This document shows positions 12,901 through 23,800 of a DNA stretch of 64,000 nucleotides, piece by piece (positions within the stretch are counted from its first letter, which is position 1; each line of letters starts with the position of its first letter). Origin of the DNA: Vanilla planifolia (Eukaryota; Streptophyta; Magnoliopsida; Asparagales; Orchidaceae); assembly GCA_023846275.1 (NCBI GenBank), contig JAIUJO010000160.1, positions 499,809 through 563,808 on the forward strand, written 5' to 3'. The notes beneath the pieces are model-generated. The model did no database searches, was not told the DNA's origin, and saw only the letters and a program-made list of their open reading frames with translations. The position numbers were made by a program, and so were the translations under genes.

Positions 12901-13740
12901 ATTCAAATTTAACTTTTACCTTTTTTCTTTTGAATTTGCAAGAAATGACAAATACGAGTTTATAATAATGGATGAGATGTAATTGAACAATATCTTTGGT
13001 AATTATTGAGCAATGAATTTGCAATATTTAGTACAAATTTAAAAAATTATGACAATTTATAAATGCATATTTTCTTATAATCATTTGATATACCATATTT
13101 TTCAATCTCAAAATCCATTATATGATAAGTTTTGCATTTTCAAAATGAAGTTGATCATTGAGCCCATTTTTTTAATGCTAATAGGCCATTTTATGAAACG
13201 ATTTCTACTAATTTTGACTTGGTGTCACTCACCCAAAACATGCCTTTTGAATTTCTTAAAGAAAATACCGATAATGCATGATTGGCATAAGGACATTACG
13301 AATGTGAGGTTTAATTGGTGGAGATAAAATTGAAAAGAGGAATAGTGGGTAGACATAAAAAAAAATTTCATGCAATTTGTAATGCCTTATTTTTTATTTA
13401 ATGAAATCAAATTCAATGTTAAAAAAAATTCATCGAAGTTTTTGATAATTTTTAAAACATATTATATGATTTTCTTATTTCAGCTTTATAAATTAAACAT
13501 CTTTTTGGAGTTACTAAAAAATTTACGATGCTTCACCATTGCTTTGTGAATATAAATGATTACTTCTCCAAAACATGATAAAATAATTTTTCTTTAATAC
13601 AACCTGTAATTTTCCACAACTTTTTGAATTTTATAATTTTTAAATAGAAAATTATCTAATATATAATTCTAATGTAAATTAATTGGATCCAACTCCATAA
13701 TAATAAAGCTCACTATTTTCATAACATTATTTTTTTCATT
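12900..13740. other. A+T-rich stretch inside the interruption, no gene seen
   Basis: This follows the copia pol tail and is therefore a plausible 3' non-coding or LTR remnant of that element, but I cannot define LTR ends. It contains chance open frames, including 92 codons at 13,049-13,327 with no recognisable domain. It contains no satellite monomers. Confidence 0.35.
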
Positions 13741-13829
13741 ATCTAGTTGGTCAAGAGATCACTTCCAAGTTCACTGAATGAAAAATAGATGAAGAAAATG
13801 AAGGAATAAGACAAAACAAAGAAATCGAT

Positions 13830-13985
13830 GTTGCAACATAGCAAGAAGATTATGTGCTGGGTTGCTAGTGGAGATTCTCCATAGGCCCACCAAAGTAAAT
13901 GTTGTAATGTGCCAACAGATGTTTTTCGATAGAGGGATGGTGATATAATAGAATCTAATACATCACCTAAAAGCAGCATGTGGAG
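13830..13985 (-). mobile_element. Possible Ty1/copia reverse-transcriptase fragment, minus strand
   Basis: On the minus strand, 13,896-13,979 encodes a segment containing SPSLYRKTSVGTLQHL. This resembles the copia reverse-transcriptase motif (D)xxLYRxxVGxLQYL that precedes TRPDI. Similarity fades beyond it. The orientation is opposite to the pol tail at 12.61-12.90 kb, so at least two elements, or one rearranged element, contributed to the interruption. The fragment is broken and old. The match is short, and a chance resemblance is not excluded. Confidence 0.4.
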
Positions 13986-15150
13986 GCATTCTAGTCCAAT
14001 AAAAGTTTTGAGTTATTCCAGAATTAGCTCCTCTACTTCTCGTTAGTCTCCATTACCATTTTAGTTTTGGAGATTAATTGTAGCTGACACTTGTTTATTG
14101 CATATTTTAGATTAATGTTCATCCATTTGCTGGGTTATCTACCTCTACACTTTAGTCTATAATGTTTGAAGAACACTAGATAGTTACTAAAAGATTTTTA
14201 GCTTTATATTAAGTATAGGTAATCCCTTTAGTAGTCCCATATTTTTAATAGTGCAAAATTTGTTAAAGATTTCGCTATGAAAAGCTTAAAATTTTTTTTG
14301 GACTATTCTGTTACTGCCTACAGTCACTACTGCTACTACTATAGTTGTAGCCATCATTCGTTAGAAAAACATTGGTCTCTTAATAAGATAATTTGCTCAA
14401 CTGTAGTAGATCTTATCCATGAATGCACTGACTCAGAAACCTATGTTGATTGTCACCAATCGAAACGTTTGGCATCAAGAATCACGTTCCTCTCTGCTCA
14501 CTTCACATCAATTGCATCACCCATTGAAATTAGACTTGAAGAAACAGACACCAATAAGTCTACATCGCACCAATTGCACAATCCACTTCCTTATCACTTG
14601 CAATTACTATCGTCTAAAATGCACATCTTATTTGGGAACTCATGCAAATTGAATTTTTATATTTTCAAGTTATTTTGGAATTGTTTTTTGGAAAAGTTCA
14701 AATTAACTGCTTTATAACTTTGTGTGACTTTTGGAATTTTTAAATGTCTTTTATAATACGAAAGTGCATCTCTCAGTATACTGATGTTAGCAAACTTTTT
14801 ATTAAACTCTTAAGGTCTCTATAAATAAGAATGCTCACCATGTTGTACATGATAAACTCTTTTAATAATGAAACAAATTGCAACCACGAATCATTTTGAA
14901 TTAAGAATAATCAAATAGTGTGATTCTTGAGGTGCCTTACGTAGGCAACTCAGGGGCTAAACACTATGTAACATATTATCCAACATTCACAAAGCTTCAT
15001 GAATTTATAACCCATACAATTGAAACCTCTAGGGAATTTAATCCTCCTATGGCAAAAAACCACCTCACATTTTCATTCTTCCTTTTCTCTTTGCTATTGT
15101 CATGTTATCACTTCCAATACTATTAATCTAAAATTATTTTTTATTGAGAA
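13986..15150. other. Unrecognised sequence of more ordinary composition, possible LTR-like promoter text
   Basis: G+C is visibly higher than in the arrays. Overlapping open frames at 14,277-14,717 (146 codons) and 14,419-14,652 (77 codons) have no domain I recognise and no clear codon-like pattern. A TATAAATA box at 14,820-14,827 is followed about 40 bp later by aataatgaaac text. That spacing is seen in plant LTR promoter/polyadenylation regions, so part of this stretch could be an old LTR. This is inference, and no terminal repeat partner was found. Confidence 0.3.
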
Positions 15151-16615
15151 GAGCTCTTAGGGAGAATACTTTTCGGACAACATATTTTTTTTTGTAATAA
15201 AACACTTCAATTAAGCATCGATTGAAAGTCCAATAAAGAAGATAATTTAAGAGCAAGCCACAAAAGAGAATTAATGGATTGAAGAGTCTATAGTTGAGAT
15301 TACTATGCCAACTATTTCACCAAAATTCTTATAAGCATAAGCAGCCCTTTAGCCCAACAAATGCAAGTGTTAAATAAGATAGTGATGAAAACATAATCCC
15401 TACCCAAGATGGATCCAAAAGACAATCCATTAACAAAATATGCTTAAGTAATTGAATTCTAAAATATAATGTAGCTATTTGAAGGTTGTTACAGATGAAA
15501 AAGAGGATGACCTCAATCTCTAAATATTAAAACACAAGAATGATAATATTCTTTCAAGGCTGATGCTACACTTAATTTACCAATTTATGTTACCATAATA
15601 GATCTATAAAATGTAGATATCTAATTGAAGCAACAAAATATATTTCTTTTTATACAACTATTGATCAATTAAAAAGTGGTGTATGCTCGATTAGAAATGA
15701 TGAGTCATGAGATAGAATGGTGAAATGCAAACCTAAGATATGATATCATTATAAAAGTGGCATGGAGAAAATCTAAGCAATTAATCTAATATGAATTTTA
15801 TGCCATCAGTTGAGTTGAGGAAAGGTGGAGAAAGTGGCATAAGATACAATGTTGAGAAAGATAGATGATGTAGGAATAGACCACTATACTCAAACTATGT
15901 TGAAGTATTTATAATCCTACATTAAACTTCTTGATAGGTTGTTGAAACCATATCTTTTATGGTCAGTTCAATGGAGGCATCACATGAAGTGAAGCATAGA
16001 TAAAAATCCTTTACTATTTTAATATAGGTGAAAAAAATCTTTTTAATGCTTCTATTGAAACTAGAAACAAAAATAACTTGATGTTAGAAAGTTTTTCTGA
16101 AATAATAAACTTAAAGGCTACGCCATGTCTAAGACCATATTTATTGTGCTAGATTTATAAAACCTCAAAGGTAAGAATTGAAAAGTTGTGTAAGGTAAGG
16201 CTTACTAACACATAATAAGGCATTATTGAGGTTATCTATGAAGTGATACCTCTAAATGCGTACCAAATTGTGTTTGTGAATGCATACTTATGGGATTGAG
16301 ATACCATTTACTATAGATGACAACATCATTAATGGTACAATAAACAAAGGAAAAATTTCCTTTTGAGAGAAGCAAAGAATCATTCACAAAAGGCATTTTT
16401 GGTGCTGACCAATTGAAGAGGCAAGTGAAAATTTGTTCAATAGTTTTGTGCCTAACCAAATTAAAGAGGCTATTTAATGGACCAAATGGAAGTCTTAACC
16501 TCCCAATGGAGATAGTTGAAAAGAATTAGTTAAACAAAGATTTCTTGGTACTTCAATTTTGAAAAGAAGGGACCTATGACAAATAGATCACTTCTAGGCA
16601 CATTGAATCCAAATT
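15151..16615. other. Unrecognised old sequence, no gene supported
   Basis: Mixed composition with no satellite landmarks. Open frames are short, the longest being 75 codons at 16,232-16,459 on the minus strand, and none carries a recognisable motif. It may be further decayed mobile-element sequence. I could not assign a family. Confidence 0.3.
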
Positions 16616-17080
16616 AGATGATGAAAGTGAAAGGGGGAAATAATATAAAAAAATTAATGATAGAGCACAAAGTAGCAGGGCCATGAACAAGGTAATAAAT
16701 AGTGGATTGTTGTTGTAATGCTAGAGTGCACACTGCTATATGCTGGTTGAGCACCATATGCAACATTGGAAAATTGAGATGGGATGGAAGAGATGCTAAG
16801 AGAAACTTAAGTCGATGCTCATGTAAAATACTTTTTCCATGCACAAGGAAGTTACCACCTACCATGCCTCTCCTATACAAAAATAATTTACACATGCATG
16901 TGTTGATGACACATAGAAGATGCACGTAGGAAAGGCCTCCATGCATGGGCTTGGTGCCAGTTGACTGAAAGTTTGCTAAATTTAAAAACATGATGAATGT
17001 TTACATTTTCCTTTTTGTATTTAAAATATTTGAATTTGTAATTAAACATCATATCGCAACTTCTATTTAAAATGTGCAAA
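16616..17080. other. Relatively G+C-rich island with overlapping chance-length frames
   Basis: Frames of 125 codons (16,614-16,991, minus) and 75 codons (16,702-16,929, plus) overlap on opposite strands. The minus frame contains a hydrophobic C-terminal stretch, but no domain I recognise and no start context that decides it. The higher G+C makes this the best place in the window for a decayed gene or gene fragment, but nothing in the sequence proves one. Confidence 0.25.
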
Positions 17081-17740
17081 GGGTCTATGAAGGACTTAAG
17101 AAAAATTTAGAGAGAATAGAAAAAAATTTTGAGAGATTTCAAAGAATTCTTGGAATAAAAATTTCATAAGTTTAGAACCAATTAAATGGAAACTTCTTGG
17201 AGAAATTAATATCTTTATGAATTAGCCAGTTTATATAGACTATTCATTTGAGGATTTAGTATTATGACGCCCTTGATTTTAGATTTAATTTTATTACGGT
17301 TTAATCAAATCTTTAGTGAAACTTTTCTGAAAAAGAGAAATACTCAACATATTTTGCTATTAAAATATTTTTTCTTTCTTTTAAGCACAAAGCACTCAAG
17401 TATACAAATTTGCAAAATACTTGAAGTAATCAATATGCAAAATGGTTTGAATACTTCTAAAGGTTTACATTTTTCAAACTAGAACATGTGAAAGAATTGC
17501 AAGAGAAGTAGAATAAGAAAGATGATAATAATAGCTGGATAAGCAGTGAAAAAATAAAGGAAAAATAATGCATAGAAAAATAAGATGAAGAAATTGAAAA
17601 AAGTACAAACAATAAGTTGAAAAAAAAGAATTTGAGGAACAAGATTGTTAGGAATAAAAAAGGTGGTGGAAGAAGAAGAAAAAGAACAATAAAAAGCAAA
17701 AGAATAAGAATAAGAAGAATATTACTAATTAAAACTTTTT
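17081..17740. repeat. Low-complexity purine-rich stretch (17,090-17,160 and 17,480-17,730)
   Basis: The plus strand is dominated by A and G, with texts such as gaagaagaagaaaaagaa and many aaga/gaaaa words. The 80-codon minus-strand frame at 17,457-17,699, rich in L, F and S, is the direct translation of this polypyrimidine strand and is not a gene. The composition resembles the G+A blocks at 58-61 kb. The middle part (about 17,160-17,480) is ordinary A+T-rich DNA with no feature. Confidence 0.6.
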
Positions 17741-17812
17741 AATAAAAAAATGCTTTTTACAAATCTTAAGAATTATTACTGTTATTATAATAATAAATAT
17801 TATTTTTAAATA

Positions 17813-17846
17813 TCATGAAAATTAATTGCAACATAAATTTTCATGA
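17813..17846. repeat. Perfect inverted repeat at the edge of the satellite array
   Basis: Arms tcatgaaaatt (17,813-17,823) and aattttcatga (17,836-17,846) are exact reverse complements with a 12-nt loop. The array restarts about 15 bp downstream. Whether the hairpin relates to the boundary is unknown. Confidence 0.85.
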
Positions 17847-17861
17847 ATTATAATTAATATT

Positions 17862-20800
17862 CAGATGAAAAACTTTGAAGAAATTATATAAATTATATGA
17901 GAAAGTTATATTCAAAGAGAATATGTAGATCAAATCAAACATGCACAATCATAAAATTTAGGACAAATTAAAATGTCTGATAAACTAAAAGTACTAAGAA
18001 AATGGAGCATTGAAAAAATTAAAAATGAATATTTAATCGGATAGATCTTAACGAAATGAGTCAAATAATTTTTATTTTTTAATGTTGCTCATTAGAAACT
18101 ACTGCAAATTTTGGGAGTAAATGGGAATAAATAGTAATCAATTAATATTTTAGTATTTAATAAATATATAATATATCTAAAATCTAATAAATTTAAGCAA
18201 TATAACATCCAAATCATAGCATTGTAAAGCTCACATGATAGTCGACATAGAGTTGTAGAGTATTACAACCAAAATTATGCAAAAAATTAAAGAAATAAGT
18301 TTAATTTTACGAGAAAGTTGCATTTCAAGATACTAACAAGATTTAGTGTAACATCATTGATCATGAAAGAGGTAAACAAAAATCTCTTAAAGCATATCAA
18401 AGCACTTAAAAATAAAGTATTTAATATGATAAATATAGTCGTGAGGAGTCTGATTACTTTTGTTTAGTGTTGATTAGATTTTTTTTAGAATTAATAAGTA
18501 TTGCCAAAGTAAATAAGTATAAATAGTAATGTTTTTAATTATAATAAAATATTTATTAAAGATGATTTTCAGGTAAAGTGAAGCCATATGATTTAATGAA
18601 ATGAAAGTCATATATAAGCGATGTGGGAGAAGTCTTAGAGTAAAATATTAATGTGTGTAAACCCAGGAGAAATAGCAGGAGAAATGAGATAAATTTGGAT
18701 GGAAAGTTAGATTCCAAATTAATGAGGAGATCTAGTGTATGGTCCATGATCACAAAATAAGTTCGAAATACAAATTTCTCAGAAATATTGAGAAACGATA
18801 TAGAGTAAAATTTTAAAAACTATGACAAAATATATAATTGCATTGTTCTCATTGGGATGAATTTAAATACATTTGTTTTATCTTAATCTAATATTGTTTT
18901 GAATGATTATAAATTACAAAAATAAATATGAATAAAAAATAACAAATTATTATTTTAATATTATGTGAGCATATTTGAAAACCAAAATTTGATAAATAGA
19001 AGTTGTGTAATATAAAAAAATCAAAATGATTGTAATTATCCAATGAGTGGAGATTTAGTGTTACGTAATATTATAAAAAAATCAATGTAACAAATTTGAA
19101 GAAATGTGATAAATTGTACAAGAAAAGCTACATTCCAAGATACTTAAGAGATAGACTATAACATCCTCTACTGTCATATTTTTATTTAATTAGATAGAGC
19201 TTATTAAGACTAGACTATTGACATAAGTTATGCAATGATACGATTGCCTTCAAAATTATTGTCAATCACCCAAATAAATAAGAATAATTAATAACAAAGT
19301 TTTTTTAATTTGAAGTAAGCATAAAATAATGGTCAAATAAGGTAAATTTATATGATGTAATATGACATAATCAAAGTAATGTAAAATTTACATAAGGGAG
19401 GATTTAAAGTCCCTTAGTATCATAACCAAATCAAAGTGAAATATTTGAAGAGATAGTACAAATTGCATGAGAAACTTATATTCCAATATACTAATAAGAT
19501 TTAAAGAATGTTTTATATGTACGATACTAAGTAGATAAAGGGTATCCTTAATTATCAACTGAGGTATGAATGGAATATTTTCTAAGGCATAGAAAAGCCC
19601 CAAATGATTTTAAAAACATAAAAATTAAAATTATATTACATAGAGCTTATCTAAATGAGTCTAAATATTTTTATTTCATCTTGATCAAATCTTATCTTGA
19701 ATTACGATGAATTAACAAAAGAAATCCGAAGAAATAATAATAAATTATTATTTTAATGATATGTAAACAAGCATTAAAGTTGAAATAAGATAAATTGGTG
19801 ATATATCAAAATTAATATAACCATATAAACTTGAAAAATTAAAAACAATTATATAATTGCACAAAAATTTGCATTCCAAAATATAATGGAGATAAGGTGC
19901 ACTATTTTAATAGTAAAATCAATCACTTGTCAAAACATCTTATAAAATGTACCAATACCACAGAAAATATGATTTTTGAATATGTCAAAATGAATGTTTA
20001 ATTTGATAAATTTCATTGAGACAATTCCAATGTTTTTGCCTCATCTCCATTGGTCCATATTTAAAATTACTAAGAATTACTAGAGTAAACAAGATGACAT
20101 AATAATAAAATATTATTTTAATACGAAAAGAATATATATTAAAGTAAAAATGGGATAAATGGAAGGAATACGATATAACCAAATTTAAGTAATGTAAAAG
20201 TCATAAAAGATGAGATTTAAGATTTCCTAACAATTTATCAAAGTCAAAGCAAAAGGTTAGAAAAAATATGATAAATGAAAACTTGCATCCCAAAATAATA
20301 AGGGGAAAAACTATAATATATGTCAGAAATAGTTTAATAATTGATCAAAGTATCCCTTAAATGACTTTCAAATATTAGAAAATAAAATATTTAAATATAT
20401 CAAATGAGTATTTACTTAGTATAAGTCATTGAGATGAGTATGAACTACTAGTCTAAAAAGCAAAGAGAATAATAATATAATTCTTAGTATTAATTAAATT
20501 TAAATTAATGGTTAAATGTGCTAAATAATAATAGTATTATGAAAATAATGTGTAATATTATCAATCATCAAATCATGTGCGAATTAAATACCTTTTTATG
20601 TATGCCAAAATATTTAAAAAATAAAATCTTTAAAATCATTAAATAAATATTAAATTTGATATATCTCATTGTGATATATCCAATGACTTTTTATCACATC
20701 AATCAAACCTTGTTTAGTATTAAAGGAAACTAAAAAATTATACAAGAAAGAAAGTAATAAATTATTATTTTAATGTAAAGAAATATTTATTAAATCTAGA

Positions 20801-23800
20801 ATAAGGTGAGTGTAAGAAGTGTAATATTAACAATTCAAAGTGATGTTAAGGTCAAATGATATAAAAACAAGAGTTTAATAAAAATATAAATAAATCAAAG
20901 AAAACAAAATATGTAGAAAAGACATAAATTATGTGAGAAAATAACATTGTAAGATACTACGAAGATCTTGGGTAAAGTTATCGATCACATAATTTTGTAT
21001 ATTTGTTTTGTCTTTATTAATCCTCATTTGGAATTAATGTGAATTAGCAAAGCAATTATGTACTTAAAAGTAATAAATGTTTAGCTTAATGTTATGTAAT
21101 ATAGATTAATCATGAAATGGGATAATTTGATGCAATGTAATATACAAAAATTAAGTCGATGTAAAAGTTTTAAAATGGAAGATTTAAAGTTCCATATTAG
21201 TATATTGAAATCAAAGTAAAACATTTTCAAAATAAAATATATTATTTTAAAAAATGAACATTCTAAGACACTAAAGAGATCGAGCATGAAACATTCAATA
21301 AAATATAAAAAAGAATATTTAGTTTGATAGAGCTCGTTGCAAAGAGATTGATAACTTTTGTTCAATCTCGATGAGATATAGTTTAGAATTGTTATGAATT
21401 ACTAAATTAAATGAGGAAAAATGATAAGAAATTCATTTTCTTAATAATAAGAAAACATATAATATTTTTGAAATGAGATAAACAAGAAATGTGACATAAA
21501 AAAGCAAAAGAAAAATTATGTTTACATGATATGAGAATTAGTGTTTCATACTAATTTAAACAAATCTATCTAACATTTTTGAAAAATGAGATAAAATATT
21601 TGCAAAAGTTGCAGTCCAAGTTGCTAAGGAGATATAGTGTTGCATTCTTTGTCATATAATCAGGATCGAATTGAATGTCTAATAAAACATGCTAAAATCA
21701 TAAAAGGTTTTAAAAATATAAGAATAAATATTTTATTAGATAGAACTCAGCAAATGGGGTCAAACGACACCTATTTGATCTTAATCAAACCTTTTTCAGA
21801 ATTACTATGAATCACAAAACTAAATAAGAGTTAAAATTATTCAAACAAATATTAAAGCTAGATTAATATAAATTGATATAATATAATGTAACAAAATCAA
21901 ATGGATTAAAAGGACACAAGAGTTGAGAATTAGAGCTTCATATTAATATAATCAAGCCAAAAAGTAAATTTTGAATAAATGTAAAAATTCTACAAAAGAG
22001 TTGCATGCTAAGATACCAGTTAGCTTTTGTGGAAATTTTTTGATTACCAAATGAAGGTCGAATTGAAATGTCACATAAACCTTGAAAAACTTTTTGGAAA
22101 TAATATTTTAATGAATATAAAATTGTAAACATTCAATTTGGTTGATTTTATCAAGTGAGACTGACATTTTTTTGTCTTTATAAGACCTTATTTTGAAATG
22201 TTTGTAAAACACCAAAATAAACAATCACAAAAAGTAAATTTTTGTGATATTAACTAAATATATATATATGTCAAAATGAATTAAATTAAACTAATGCAAT
22301 ACCACAAAATAATCTAATTTAAAGGTCAAATCATACGAGATTTAGAGTTAGGTAATGGTATAAACAGATCATAACAAGAAATTTGAATAAATTAGATAAT
22401 TTGTATAGGAATGTTGGAATCAATGATACTAAGGAGATACAGTATAACAGTCTCAATCATACAATTCTAATTGAGTTAAATGCATTGGAGAACATACGAA
22501 TTCCATAAAAAATTTTAAAGTAAAAAAATAAATATTTAATTAGATAAAGGTTTTTGGGAGAAGTCCAATGATGTTTTTTTGTCACAACTGAATTTTGTTT
22601 TGATTTGCTATAAAGTATGGAAATAAATAAGCATGATAACATTTTTTTTAATATTAACTAAATATAAGATAAGATTAAAAATGCATAAATTGAAGTTATT
22701 TAATATAGTCAAATCAAAGGAGAAATTTTTAATAAATGAGATAAATTAAGTGTGAATGTTGTATTCTAAGACACTAAGAGATTAGTACAACTTCATTAAT
22801 CCTCAAATGGGTAAAAATTAAATTTCTTACAAAGAATAGAAAACCTTAATGAACTTGGTAATTAATAAAATTAATATTGAGTTAGATAGAACTCATCAAG
22901 ATGAGCTAAAACAAGTTTATTTAATCTCGATCAGGCCATGTTTGGAAATGGCATGATTAATCAAGATGAGTCCAACAATTTTTTATCCATCTTCATTAAA
23001 CATTGTTTAAAGTTAAAGAGAATTACCAAAGTAACCAAATAATTTTTAATATTCAAAGAATATATAACAAAATTGAATTTAGATGAATTGTAGGAATGTT
23101 ACAAAACAAAATAGAAGTGATGTAGAGGTCAATGAGATGAGATTTCAAATTACATAGTAATAACCAAATCAAAACAAAAAGTTTGAAAAATGTGATAAAC
23201 TATAAAAAAATGTTCCATTATGAACGAATGTAATTATCATAAGACATGTGTAAAAAATGTAAGAAAGTGTATTTTAAAATATAATTAACAAATGTTTAAT
23301 TTCATATGACTAGTTAATATGAGTTTAATAATGTCATTTCATCTCTATTAGACCATGAAAAAAATTATTGGAAATTACCACTCTAATGAAATATAAATTA
23401 TAATAAAATTATTTTTTAATATTAATGACAAATAAATTAAATCTAAAATAAGATAATTTAAGCAACATAATATTGCCAAATTAAATAAAAAAATTTGAAA
23501 AAAATAGGATAAATTATGTAGGAAACCTACATTTAAATATAAGGAGAGAGAGCATAACATTCATTATATCAAACCTTGTATGAACTAAAATGTCACACAA
23601 AGTATGCCAAAATCTTAGAAACTAAAATCTTTACAAACATCAAAAAATATTATTTAATTTTATAGACCCTATCATGGTTAATCCAATGACATTTCTTTCG
23701 TATTGATTATAGCAAAATCCTAATAACTATGAATCTTAAAATTAAATAAACAAAAAAGTTAGTATTTTAAGTATTAAGTAAATAAATAACATTTGTAGAA

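Noticed and set aside
14277-14717. 146-codon frame considered as a gene
   Set aside because: No recognisable domain. An overlapping frame of similar quality exists in the same strand, and the region is likely old non-coding or element-derived DNA.
12600-17860. Bacterial-style operon or defence system
   Set aside because: No ribosome-binding sites, no consecutive frames, and the recognisable protein fragments are of eukaryotic retroelement type.
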